Of a stretch of 64,000 nucleotides of DNA, positions 1 to 11,279 are shown in pieces. Location: contig NC_041687.1 of NCBI RefSeq assembly GCF_900005765.1, forward strand, positions 1,240,001 through 1,304,000. The letters run 5' to 3'. Within the stretch, counting starts at the first letter, position 1. Every line of letters begins with the position of its first letter. The notes under the pieces are model-generated. The model saw only the letters and a program-made list of their open reading frames with translations, made no database searches and was not told the origin of the DNA. The stretch comes from Plasmodium relictum. Its lineage: Eukaryota > Apicomplexa > Aconoidasida > Haemosporida > Plasmodiidae. A program made the translations under genes and the position numbers.

Positions 1-1423
1 GCTTATTTTTGTAAAATAAATGATGTGAATTTACAATTTTATCATCTCTCTTCAATAATTTATTATATAAATTTTTAATTATATCGTAGTTATTGAAAAC
101 ATAATCTTTATTTTTATTTCCGTTATTTTCACTTAATTTATTCATTTTATTATTATTATTAATTTTTAAAAAATCATTTTCATTTAAATTATTTTTGTCA
201 GTATCTTTTGAAAATTCATTTTTTTTATCATCTTTTTTTTTTTTAATTATTTCGTCTAATTTATTGTCATTTATATTTTCATCAGAATTATCTATTTTTA
301 ATATATTTTGGTAATAGATATTAGAAGAAATAATATAATCATAAAAATAATCTGCATAATTTATTATTTTATCAGTTTTTTCATTTATATAATTATATTG
401 TTTTAATCCAAAGTAAGAATCATGTATTTTTTGACTAAATGAATTATAAGAATCAACAGAAGCAAAAAGTATATTTTCTTTTTTAAAATAAATATAATTA
501 TATGCAAAAAGCATATTTCCAAATGTATAAGAAAAAAAATTTAACTTATCATGTGGAAATATATTAATTAAAAAATAATGATCTATTAAATTATTATTTT
601 CATCATAAATATTAATGTTTTTATTGATTATATAATTTAGTTTTTCTATAAGAGATATCCCATAATAATATCTATATTTTTTTTTTTTTTTTCTCTGTTT
701 CCTATTTATCTTATTTTTATTTTTTATGTAATTTTTCGTAAAATCATTTAATTCTATTAACTGATTTCTTTCATGAAATAGTAAATTAATAAAATGTAAA
801 ATTATTGAATCTGAATGTTCTTCATCATGTTGCTCAGTAAAAGGTATTAGGCCAATAATTTTACATTTTTTTAAGTTAATAAAGAAATTATAGAATTCCA
901 AAAAATTTACTTTATATTTGATATCTCTATTTTCTTTTATAATTTCTTTTATAATAAGTTGAAAACAAAATATATTTTCATAATCTAATGCATTAATAAC
1001 AGTTCTTTTCTCTGTAATGGGATCAGTAGCGCAGTGACTACTATTATGTTCATTTGTATAATTATCATTAATTAATATTTCACCATTTTTTTCTAATTCC
1101 ATATATTCAATGAAATTAGTATCAGAAATATTACTTGTGTTTGTATTTTGATTATTTTCATTATTTTTAATTTTAGTTTTTTTCGATGAATTATTATACA
1201 TCTCATTAGAAAAAACATTTGTTTTAACCTCATTTTTATATTTCTTCTTATATTCAAAAAAATTGTAATTATTCATAAAATAATTTTTATACGCAAATGC
1301 CTCATCCATAAAGTCTAATTTGTGTAATTTGTTTTTAATTTTATATATTCCACATTCTTGTACCTTTTCTTCACATAACTTTTCTCCTTTTAATGGAGAT
1401 TCCTCTTCAATATCTTTTTCCAT
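1..1423 (-). CDS. Conserved Plasmodium-type protein, unknown function (3' end outside window)
   Basis: I do not recognise this gene. Reading the minus strand from an ATG at 1423 (start MEKDIEEESPLKGEKL) gives an open frame with no stop down to base 2, so at least 474 residues are present and the C-terminus lies outside the window. Two denser, more globular stretches (about residues 140-220 and 265-350; cysteines, aromatic residues, mixed composition) are separated by Lys/Asn-rich linkers. A Lys run near residue 245 comes from an A-rich tract. No membrane segment or signal peptide is evident. The ATG was chosen because it is the first in-frame Met after A/T-only noncoding sequence. Codon third positions are mostly A/T, as expected for coding sequence here. 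The coding call is firm; no function can be given. Confidence 0.75.
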   Translation of the reverse strand, partial: MEKDIEEESPLKGEKLCEEKVQECGIYKIKNKLHKLDFMDEAFAYKNYFMNNYNFFEYKKKYKNEVKTNVFSNEMYNNSSKKTKIKNNENNQNTNTSNISDTNFIEYMELEKNGEILINDNYTNEHNSSHCATDPITEKRTVINALDYENIFCFQLIIKEIIKENRDIKYKVNFLEFYNFFINLKKCKIIGLIPFTEQHDEEHSDSIILHFINLLFHERNQLIELNDFTKNYIKNKNKINRKQRKKKKKYRYYYGISLIEKLNYIINKNINIYDENNNLIDHYFLINIFPHDKLNFFSYTFGNMLFAYNYIYFKKENILFASVDSYNSFSQKIHDSYFGLKQYNYINEKTDKIINYADYFYDYIISSNIYYQNILKIDNSDENINDNKLDEIIKKKKDDKKNEFSKDTDKNNLNENDFLKINNNNKMNKLSENNGNKNKDYVFNNYDIIKNLYNKLLKRDDKIVNSHHLFYKNK

Positions 1424-3592
1424 TTTTATAAATAAATTTGAAATATCTTTTTTTTACTAACATTTCACATTTTTTTCTTTTCCTTTTTATATTTTTTCAT
1501 TTATACCTTAAAAAAAATTATAATAATATTTTAGCTTCTTTGCTTTTCTATAGTTTTTGTTTTATTATTTTTTTTTTTTATTTTCTCTGCATTCTATTTC
1601 AAAAAGTTTATACCTTGTTATATTTTAAATCTTTTTTTTTAATACCTTACAAAATATAAATAAAAAAAATAAATGAAAATTAAAAGTATAAAAAATAACA
1701 AAAAAAAATATTAAGTAAATCTCCGTATTTTTAATTAAAAAAAAAATGTTTAACGAACTAAATTGTTCAATTCATATATTAATAAAATTCACAAATATTT
1801 GGAGCTTTTATTTTTATATATATTTAAATAATTTTTTTTTTTTCTTAAAATTATATATATTTCTTAATTTTTAGTTTTAGCCTATTAAATAGAAAAAAAT
1901 TTGTGGAATAATTTTTTTGATGTTCTTTTTAAATAATAAATGAAGTATGAAGTGAAAAAAAAAAAAAAAATTAAATATAAAATTAATAACTACAAAAAAA
2001 AAAAATTGCTCAAACATCTATCATAAGAAAAGATAAAATTTAAGTGAAATTTATTAGGAAGAGATAAAAATTAATTAAAATTTTATTAAAAAAAAAAAAG
2101 AAAAGAAATTGATAAAAACTAATTTTTTCATTATAAAAAAAGAAGTATAACCTTTTTTTCTCTTCTCATTAATAGTGAATATATATTAATTAATAGTATA
2201 TATTAGAACAAAGCTACAAGGATTAAATAGTTAATTTTTTCTTATGATTTACTACAAATTTATAATATATAAATTTTTTTTTTGTCTATTTTTTTCTGCA
2301 ATGCAGTTTATTTATAAAAAAAAGAATATATTCGTAAATATATAAGTAAAAAAGAAAATTTAATTATAGAAAAACTCAAGAAAAAAAATAAATGCTATAT
2401 TTTATTAAATAATGTATGTAGAAATGGCAAAATTTTAAAATCTATAAAAAGGTAAAATAATGTGATAAATAACACGATTAAAAATAATGAAAAGAAAAGA
2501 TAATAAAAAACACAAATTGTTAAATCTCAAAATAAATTGACTTTTAGAATGAAAATACATTATTAAAGGTAATGTAAGGATAATTTGAAAATATTGATAT
2601 CTATATTTCAAAATGAGTAGTATTTATATATATTATCTAAATAATAACATTTTTAAGAATATTTAAATTTTAAAAAAAATATATGTGAACAAAAAACTCA
2701 TAATACTCATTAAGGAATAATGTAATTTTGTTTGATTACTTTTAGTTGTTTATCAGATAAAGTAAAAAAAAAAAAAAATATACATATATATAGATGTATA
2801 ATAAGTGATTTTTTAAATATATAATTTAAGATAAAAAATTAATATATAAGTATATATAAATGCGTACATAAGATAAATTATAAATAAAAAGAAATAAAAA
2901 ATGTGTACCATTATTTTTTTTTTTTACTTTAGTTTTTAAAAATATTATTTAATATAATATATAACAACATTTAATATTTTTGAAAAGTGCTCCATCTCTA
3001 TATATAGACTATTTAATTATAAAATAGCATGAATATTCTAATCAAAATTAATTTTTATATGTTAAACGAAATATATAATTTTACTGAAATGATAAAAGTT
3101 ATTTTAATTTTTTAAAATACATTTTTTCATATGTTATAAGGTTAATAAATAAAAATTTCTTTTTATTTAGGACATTTATTTTCCTAAACTTATTTATTTT
3201 TAATAAAATTACAGTTAGCATACATATTTTTTTATTTACTTATTCTTTTTAATTCATAAAAAATTTCACTTCCTATAGTATTTTTATTTTTATACATCAA
3301 GTTAAATACTTAATTATTTTTTTCTTATTGTATAATTCAATTAACTACATATTTATTTATTCCATATAAATATATATATTATTTTTTTTTAATCATATGT
3401 TATCTTTTTTTTTTTTTTTTTGGATCTTGCTAATCATCCTCTTTACTTCATAACAATTTTGTTTAAACATTATCTAAATAGTTAATTATTTATATCTTTA
3501 ATAATTTATAGTGTATTTTAGTTAATGGATTAATAAAAATATAATGAACTTTCTTATTTACTCTTTATTTATATATTTTTTTCTAAATAAAT
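1424..3592. other. Intergenic spacer, 2.2 kb
   Basis: This is extremely A+T-rich sequence with A and T homopolymers. It lies upstream of the left-edge gene and downstream of CLPTM1, so it should hold the former's promoter and the latter's 3' UTR. I see no credible exon, RNA gene or repeat family. The short frame at 1438-1659 is a T-run artefact. Confidence 0.7.
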
Positions 3593-5536
3593 TTAATCAT
3601 TTTTTTTGTCACATTTAATATTACTTTGAAAATTGGACAATTCCCTTGTCTGAGTATGCTTATCTGAAATTTCATTTTGTTCTTGTTCCTGATTTTGAGA
3701 CAACCTTTGATTTCTATTTTTATCTACTTTATAAATACATCTTTGATAAATATAACACAAGAATATAATATCATCACGGAAGCATGATAATTTATGCATC
3801 CAAGGCATATCAATTAAAAAAAAAGCAATATCATCAATAAAAGTATTTAATGATTTATATATTAATGCTTTCCATGGTAAATGTTCAACTGATTTTAATT
3901 TATAGTTAATATAAAGTTGAGGTGTCATCATAATAAAACCAAATGTATAAACAGTTCCAGCTAATACTGAAATAATATAAGAGTACCATGACTTATATTT
4001 ATAATGAAAAAGAGAATATATAGCATAACCAATAAGGCAAGGTATTAAAACAATTCCCACATATTTTACAGCAATTTTATCATATTTTTTAGTCATAGAT
4101 TCAGTATAATTTTTTTTATCTTTTATAATTATATATGGATAATTTTTACTCAAAGAAATGTGAATTGCTTTTGTTACTTTCCAGGCTGATAATACAACGC
4201 CTACAAACATTTCAAACAATAATAACCACGAAGTATTCTCTGAATCATATAAATATAAGGCTAATATAATATCACACACAAAAGTAGTTATTACACTAAG
4301 TGCTGATAACCCTTCCATAGATTCGTTTTTATACCAAAATTGCATATCATTTTTGAAAGCAAAAAAAGAGAAAATGGAATGAAGTAGTATAAATAAAAAT
4401 GAAAATATCAACATGTAAATATTAGTAGTCATAAAAATTTTTTTCATCATATTAATTTCTTTAGTTGCTGTTGTGTTTGTTATGCTTTGAAAAGAAAAAC
4501 CATTATTTTGTTCCAAGTTTGTTATAGAACTACTCATTTGTTTTGTAAACATATAATACATAAAACTGCATGTACTATAATTAATTACAATATTTAATTT
4601 TTTATTTTCATCTGTATTTCTTTCTATTACAAAATTATATTCATTATTTTGTATTACATAAGGATTATAGTCACAAACGTAATTTGTTCTTTTATCTTTA
4701 TCTTTTAATAATTGATTGTCTAATACATAATAATCATTTTCTATTAACCAGAAATCTGATAAGTAAATTGGAGGAGTATATGTTTGTGTGTTTAAGTTGA
4801 TTTTCCAATTTTTCATATGAGGCATATTAAAATCATTAATTCGATGTTTTCCTTGATCATATATAATATTAATATCAATTCTTTTTTTTATATGATAAAA
4901 CTCTTTTTTTATTTTTTTTTCTTTAGGTTTCTTATAATCCTTTGTAATCAAATTATATTTTTCATCTTCTTCAGATTCAAATGGAAGCATCTTTATAGTC
5001 AAAGGTATATTATCCACTAAAACTTGATTTTTAAATTCATTTTTTATAGTGCTATCAAACAAGGGATAATTACGTTTTTCATAAAAATATATAGGTACTA
5101 TGGCGACGCTTAAATATTTTTCACCATTCCATGAATCATTTAAATAAAAGCTATAATCAATCTTTTCATATTTATTAAACTTTTTATAGATATATAATTC
5201 TTTTTCTTTTACATGAATTAATTTACTATTTCTTTTTAAATAATCAAAGTCTAGAGAATGATTATTACTTAAAAATATAAATACGTCAAATATATCACCG
5301 TTTTCAAAACTATTTTTTAAAAATAAATTATTTCCTTCTATTTTTCCACCTCTTTGCATTATTTTATTTTTTCCTCCTGATATAAAATACATCACTAAAT
5401 GCATAATTAACATTTGAACAATAATTGATATTAATTTCTGAAAAAAAGGTACCCTTTGATTTTCATTGCCATTAGGATTGTTATTCGAATTAACCTCGTT
5501 ATTTGTAGGACTTGGAATGCTTAACATAGAACCCAT
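3593..5536 (-). CDS. CLPTM1: CLPTM1-family transmembrane protein
   Basis: A 647-residue single-exon protein of the cleft lip and palate transmembrane protein 1 family, multi-pass membrane proteins of the ER/Golgi and cell surface. Animal members affect trafficking and assembly of receptors (CLPTM1 with GABA-A receptors), and CLPTM1L is a lipid scramblase. The parasite role is unknown. A hydrophobic segment at about residues 34-54 precedes a luminal beta-rich region (about 60-350). A cluster of five or six membrane segments follows in the C-terminal half. The family's most conserved block is clear: TFGFIMMTPQLYINYKL, then KSVEHLPWKALIYKSLNTF and the RDDIIFLCYIYQR region. The last 50 residues are polar and Gln/Glu-rich. 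The start MGSMLS has a Gly at position 2, which might allow N-myristoylation (inference). It stands alone with long spacers on both sides. Confidence 0.93.
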   Translation of the reverse strand: MGSMLSIPSPTNNEVNSNNNPNGNENQRVPFFQKLISIIVQMLIMHLVMYFISGGKNKIMQRGGKIEGNNLFLKNSFENGDIFDVFIFLSNNHSLDFDYLKRNSKLIHVKEKELYIYKKFNKYEKIDYSFYLNDSWNGEKYLSVAIVPIYFYEKRNYPLFDSTIKNEFKNQVLVDNIPLTIKMLPFESEEDEKYNLITKDYKKPKEKKIKKEFYHIKKRIDINIIYDQGKHRINDFNMPHMKNWKINLNTQTYTPPIYLSDFWLIENDYYVLDNQLLKDKDKRTNYVCDYNPYVIQNNEYNFVIERNTDENKKLNIVINYSTCSFMYYMFTKQMSSSITNLEQNNGFSFQSITNTTATKEINMMKKIFMTTNIYMLIFSFLFILLHSIFSFFAFKNDMQFWYKNESMEGLSALSVITTFVCDIILALYLYDSENTSWLLLFEMFVGVVLSAWKVTKAIHISLSKNYPYIIIKDKKNYTESMTKKYDKIAVKYVGIVLIPCLIGYAIYSLFHYKYKSWYSYIISVLAGTVYTFGFIMMTPQLYINYKLKSVEHLPWKALIYKSLNTFIDDIAFFLIDMPWMHKLSCFRDDIIFLCYIYQRCIYKVDKNRNQRLSQNQEQEQNEISDKHTQTRELSNFQSNIKCDKKND

Positions 5537-7815
5537 TTTTTCTTATTTTTCTTCTTTTCCTTTTTTTTTTTTTAAATTATTTTATATATATATATATATA
5601 TATAATTATAAATATTAAAAAATTTTGCAATATTTAATCTATTATATATTTTAATTATTCTTTATTATATTTTTTTGTTGAAAAATTAGAATCCATATAT
5701 AAATAAATGTATTACATTAAAAATTTATTTGTAATATATTTATATAATAATATATATACTTATGTCTCTTTTTTGTTCTCATATTTTACTTAATTATTTT
5801 TATATAAAATTTTACATATATGTAGTATATTCAACATTGATAATGTTACATATAATTTTTATATGTTAATAATTAATATTTAAAATAACCACTTAATAAT
5901 TTTTATGTCATAGTGAAACTTAATATTAAATACATATTCATTATTTTTTTAAAACAAATATTAAAGATGTAATATACTATTTTTACAAATTAAGAAAAAT
6001 TTCAGAATTTTTATTAGTTATCTATACATTTAAAAGATAAATTTTAAAAATAAATATATATATTTATATATATTTTAAGTTATTAAATTTTGTTACATCC
6101 TTAAGAATATATCTATAGAATAATTAATGTATCATCTTGTTTACATATAACTTTTTTTTTTTAATTTTAATTTTTTTACATAATACCATTAAACAAAAAT
6201 ACCACCTAAATTTTATATTTTTTTTTTAAATTTAAATATGAATTTAAAAAAATGAAAAAATAAAAAATATGTGAGGAGAAATATATATTTTTTTTCTTAT
6301 ATTAATTTCTTAAATATAATGCATTATTTTTAAATTTAAAGATAAAAAAAAAAAAAATTCATATGCACGTACATTGGGTAAAATAGAAAAAAAAAAATTT
6401 AATAAAAAATTTCATTAAAGATATGTATAATCCTACTTTAATAAATGTACATTTAAGGAAATTATTTTATTACAAAAAAAGATTATTTTAAGATAATTTG
6501 GTGAATGATGTAATAAATATTAAAAAGGAATTTTTAGTTTTAATTTCTGGCAAATATGTACTTTTTTATTTTTGTAAAGAAATATTTTTTAAATAGCAAT
6601 AAGGTGAATGAGAAACTTTTTTTTAAAAAATAATAGGAAAAATATATTTAAATTAATAAATATTTAATTTTTAAATTAATTTTTTTTTAATGCTTTTTTC
6701 TATATCTTTAATATTATATTTATGCAAAATGATTTTAAAGAAAGTGTATTTTAGATAACCATTTTTTAAGTCTTAAAATGGAAAATTAAAATTTAAAAAA
6801 AAAATAGTGTAATAATGTTAACAATTTTTTTCCCCATTTCCAAACATAAATATTTTTATATAATAATATAAACTTCAAATTATTCCTATTTTTTTTTTTT
6901 CTTATAAGGTTATTTTTATTAATATTATTTATTTTTTCTATTACCAAGCAATAAATAAAATTTAGTAATAATGTATTCTTTTTTCGTATGCTTATGTGTA
7001 ATTTGAACAGATAATCTCTAAATTTAAATTATTTTATTAATAATAAGGAAAAACTATGAAAAGGAAACATTGCATATACATTTATTTCATATATTTATTA
7101 TAGTTTCCATATAAATTATTTTAAAAAAGTATGCATATTTATACATAAGGACTTTATCTATTTAATAAATAAATAATGTATTTCTTATATAGAAAAAAAT
7201 TTATAAGAATTAAAGCTCCTTTTAAAGATTGCATGTAAATCTTATATAGTAAAAGAATAAAATTAATTTCAAATAAAAAAGTTTTCAAGAAAGAATATAT
7301 TTAATTTATATTTTTAAGAAGCTGTCCAAATAATAAGTTAAACATTAGTTGAATTTTTTCAAATTTTTTATTAAAAAAATTGTAAAAAAAATTAAAAAAA
7401 TAAAAATTTTGAATTAGAATCTATATATTTAAACTAATATATAAATCACATAGTTTCTCTTTTCTTTTTTTTTAACAAAACTAATATAAAGACATATATT
7501 TTCAAAAATATAAATAGTATTATTAATAATATATACATATATATATAAAAAAAAAGAAAAAAAATTTAAATATATTTATTAAAAAATAAAATATATTTAT
7601 GCATATATATATATAATTCTTTAATAAAAACAAAAAAAAGAAAAAAAAAAAGAATGAATTAATGAAAAATGAAAAAGTGGAATATACTTATATAAAAAAA
7701 TGTAGAATAAATACATTAAATGAATATAATAATTAAATATATTATAAAATTGTTATTTAAAAAAAGTGACGTAGTGGAATATAATTTTTTTTGTTCTTTT
7801 TGTCTTATGCGTGAA
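5537..7815. other. Intergenic spacer, 2.3 kb
   Basis: Holds the presumed promoter of CLPTM1 and the 3' region of the RCC1-repeat gene. A (TA)n run of about 24 bases lies at 5580-5604, just upstream of the CLPTM1 ATG. No coding or structured-RNA signal was found. Confidence 0.7.
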
Positions 7816-9084
7816 TTAATTGTTTGCCAAAGTTTTAGCTAGCACTCTTCCTCTTCCACAAGAAATATCACAAACTATCTCATTATTAAATAATTTAGAA
7901 TCCACTAATGTTGGTTCATTATGATTTTTTTTGTCACCTAAAGCTAAACATGAAGAATTATATTTTCCCCAAGAATACAATTTATTATCAGATAAAAGCA
8001 TTGAATAATAGTAAGAACTTCCTCCTGCATCTATTTTTTCAATATCATTTTTAATCACGCTATTTTCATATTTAGGATTTAATGTTATAGCCTTTGGTTC
8101 TAACCATGCTCTTGCCCCCCAAAAATATATAATATTATTTTCTGAACAAGCAATCATATGATTATCTCCACAAGCTATAGATTTTATTTTAATATTTTCA
8201 ATCTCAAAATATTTGACTTTATTTGGGTATACTTCGTGAGAATATAAATCCCCGATACTATTTTCAATACCCAATTGCCCATAGTCGTTTCTTCCCCAAA
8301 CATAAAGTTCTCCATTTATTGATAAGGCTGCAGAAAAACTATGACCACAACAAATATCCTTGATAATAATATTGTTGCTAGTAAAGAATTCAATTTCTTC
8401 AAAAAATAATTGATCTCCATGGTTTCCCCTCCCTAATCTTCCAAACTCTCCTCTCCCACATCCATACACTTTTCCATTTTTTGTCAGAGCAAGACTATGC
8501 TGATCACCACAGCAAATATTCACAAACTCTGTATCTTCATTTTTAAATGATTCTACTTTTTTGGGGGAAGTAACATTTTCTTTATTACCTTGACCTAATC
8601 CATTTGCACCTTTAAAAAAATTTCCTCCCCATCCCCAACTGTATAAATCATTATTCTCATCAATAGCTAAAGTATGTTTAAATCCACATGAAACATTCTT
8701 AAATTTCACATTATTTGATATATCAACTTCTTTTGGGATTAAGGAATAATTTTTTTGCTTTTCATTTTCATCCAATTGTCTACCTAATTGTCCTTTATCA
8801 TTTAACCCATATGTGAATATCTTGCCGTCTACTATAAAAGCTGCATGATTGCAACCAGCAGATAACTTCTCTATATTTGCATTTTCAAAATTTGGTATTT
8901 TCACAGGCATCTTGTTTATTTCTCCAACTTTTACTGAAGAAAATATACTATCACCAGTACACCCCCATCTCCATAAGTTATATTTCTTCTCCTTTTTATC
9001 CACATTTGTTTTATTACTAAAAAATTTTACATTACATTTTAAATAACAATTTTTTTTGTTTAATCTTTTACAAATATTTAACAT
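7816..9084 (-). CDS. RCC1-repeat (beta-propeller) protein, probably mitochondrial
   Basis: A 422-residue protein made almost wholly of RCC1-type repeats, predicted to fold as a seven-bladed propeller. Repeat signatures visible in order include AGCNHAAFIVDGKIFTYG, SCGFKHTLAIDENNDLYSWG, CCGDQHSLALTKNGKVYGCG, CCGHSFSAALSINGELYVWG, ACGDNHMIACSENNIIYFWG, a divergent DAGGSSYYYSML repeat ending LYSWG, and a terminal SCGRGRVL. The first 30 residues are basic and lack acidic residues until D29, with Arg, Lys, Ser and aromatic residues, like a mitochondrial presequence. That suggests a counterpart of RCC1L, which acts in mitochondrial ribosome assembly in humans, rather than the nuclear Ran exchange factor. 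The localisation is inference; the fold is clear. Single exon, ATG at 9084. Confidence 0.9.
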   Translation of the reverse strand: MLNICKRLNKKNCYLKCNVKFFSNKTNVDKKEKKYNLWRWGCTGDSIFSSVKVGEINKMPVKIPNFENANIEKLSAGCNHAAFIVDGKIFTYGLNDKGQLGRQLDENEKQKNYSLIPKEVDISNNVKFKNVSCGFKHTLAIDENNDLYSWGWGGNFFKGANGLGQGNKENVTSPKKVESFKNEDTEFVNICCGDQHSLALTKNGKVYGCGRGEFGRLGRGNHGDQLFFEEIEFFTSNNIIIKDICCGHSFSAALSINGELYVWGRNDYGQLGIENSIGDLYSHEVYPNKVKYFEIENIKIKSIACGDNHMIACSENNIIYFWGARAWLEPKAITLNPKYENSVIKNDIEKIDAGGSSYYYSMLLSDNKLYSWGKYNSSCLALGDKKNHNEPTLVDSKLFNNEIVCDISCGRGRVLAKTLANN

Positions 9085-10091
9085 TTTAGAATTTTATTTT
9101 TTAAATTAAAAAAAAGGAAATATATATTTACTCCTGCAAAATTATTAAGATATCATATGCTCTTTTTAATTTTTGTTATTTTTTTTTAATGTTTTTATAA
9201 AACAACAAAGAAAATTTAAATTACCATTTCGTTTATAAAAATAGTATTTATGTCGTTTAATATCTATTGAATCTTATATGACATATAAATAATTAAATTT
9301 CAGTATACCAATGATAAGAAATATTATTAAAAAATTACAAATACATGTTTATATATATATTTATATTAAAAAATGAAACAAAATAAAAAAAATCTCAAAA
9401 AAAAAAAAAAATATTGAATAGAAAAAAATGTTCCTACAATTTTTTTTTTTAAAAATTCATAAACAATAAAAAAAAATATCCTAATTTAAAATTGAATTAA
9501 TTCTTATATATCTCTTTTTATTAAAATAAAAATAGAAAATATTAGAGAAATATTAATAATGAAATTTTTCTATTTTTATAATGTTAAAAAGGCATATATA
9601 TATAATTTCAGTGTTTTTTTTTTTTCAATTAGAGCAAAATTAGTAAAGGAAAAATTTTATCCTTAGGAAATAAACAGAAAATAATGAAAAGTTTAATTAT
9701 ATAAAAAAATTAATAAATTTATGAATATAATATTATTTTTATTTTATTTTATTTTTTTTTTATCATCTCTTTTTTAAAAAAAGAAATAATTATATAATAA
9801 CAAAATTAAAGTATATTCAACTATATAAATTGTCAAAAAAGGGAATATAAGTAGGCAAATTATTTTTATGATGTAACTATTTCTTTAAATTATACAAAAA
9901 AAAAATGTAAATTTTTACCTATACAAATATATTAAGCGAAATGCAAAGTTTAAAAAATAAAATAAAAACAAAAAAATGTATGAGAAAAAATTTGTTTTAA
10001 TATTATGCACCCATTTTTCTAATTATGTTTACAATATTAATAATTTACTTATTAACTTTTTTAACAAAAGTTCTGATAAAATCTGAAAATA
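9085..10091. other. Intergenic spacer, 1.0 kb
   Basis: Lies between two minus-strand genes and so carries the RCC1-gene promoter and the S14 3' UTR. Only A/T-rich sequence and homopolymers are seen. Confidence 0.7.
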
Positions 10092-10719
10092 TTACCAACT
10101 AGCTTTTACAAAACCAGGAAAGAACATTTTTTGTATCAGTGCACGTGCTTGATGTCTACACAAACCGAAAAATGAGTAATAACCTCTTGCTCTTCCTATA
10201 AATTTAATTATAATTTAATAAAAAAGATATAGGCTTTATTAATAAATATATATATATATATATATAATTTCTTCTTCCAGTTAATTTTAAATATATATAT
10301 ATTTTTTTTTAACCTGTTATTGCACATCGATTTCTATATCTAACTGGGCAAGAATCTCTTGGTAAAGTGGAAAGTTTATATTTCCAGAAAACATATTCAA
10401 TGGGCGATGATGCTTCAGATACATATTTTTTTAATAATTCTCTCTTTTCTTTATATTGTTCAATAAGGTATTTCCTCTTTAAATTCCTTTGAACTTTTGC
10501 TTCATGCCTTTTTATCACTGTGTATTTATTACTTGGGTCTAATCTTTTTTTTAAATTTAAATAGGTTATTCTTTTTAAATAATTTTTCCTTATACTTTTA
10601 TCCTTATAAAATTTGTAATTATTTATAAAAAATTGACAAGCGTATTGGTCTTTGATGCACAGAAATTTTGTATTGAATAATATTAAATAAGTAAGAAAAA
10701 ATTTTATAAAGTTCAACAT
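10092..10719 (-). CDS. RPS14: 30S ribosomal protein S14 (uS14), apicoplast-type, two exons
   Basis: Joining exon 1 (10719-10314) to exon 2 (10195-10092) gives 169 residues. The intron has donor GTTAAA and acceptor TTTATAG; phase 1 plus 2 bases rebuilds a Gly codon inside the uS14 signature. Bacterial-type uS14 features are plain: PRDSCPVRYRNRCAITG ends exon 1 and exon 2 continues RARGYYSFFGLCRHQAR, ending PGFVKASW, the usual uS14 C-terminus. The N-terminus has a hydrophobic signal-like segment (residues 1-22, FFLTYLILFNTKFLCI) followed by a Lys/Asn/Tyr-rich stretch to about residue 70. That is the bipartite leader expected for apicoplast import, so this is most likely a small-subunit protein of the plastid ribosome. 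A mitochondrial uS14 is the alternative. Stopping at the end of exon 1 would drop the conserved C-terminus. Confidence 0.9.
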
Positions 10720-11279
10720 TTCACATTCTCATAAATATAATATATATTGAGATAAAGAACTTGTTTATAAAAGATTTTTTTTAATAAAATAATACATTAA
10801 ACTTGAGATAATTTTTATTATTTAAAAGGATAAATTGTCATTTATTAATAGAATAAAAAAAAAAAATTCCAAAATACGTTAAAAAATCTTTAAATCTTGT
10901 ATTTTTTTTTTTTTTTCTTTATATACTTATTTATAAATTTAAAATTTTTTTCTCAATGCTTTTGTAAAAAATATAGTAATAATTCTTCAGATTATGTTTA
11001 TTTGAAGATCACTATTAATGTTTTATTAAAAATTTATACTTATAACTATTTTTATAAAAAAAAATTATATTTTTTTTTTTTTTTTATTATTAAAAAATAA
11101 AAGGAAAAAAAGAAAAAAATGAAAAAAAAAAGAAAAACTTGAAAATAACAAAAAGTTATTTAAAAAAAGAATTAAATAATTTTATTATTCTAAATTTATT
11201 AGTAGAATAATTTATAGTTACAATAATAATTCATGATAAAATAAAATATAATCACACATTATATTCAGAAAAATAAATT
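10720..11279. other. Intergenic spacer, 0.56 kb
   Basis: Presumed promoter of the S14 gene and 3' UTR of the coiled-coil gene. The plus-strand frame at 10897-11100 is made of T-runs and is not a gene. Nothing else is seen. Confidence 0.7.
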
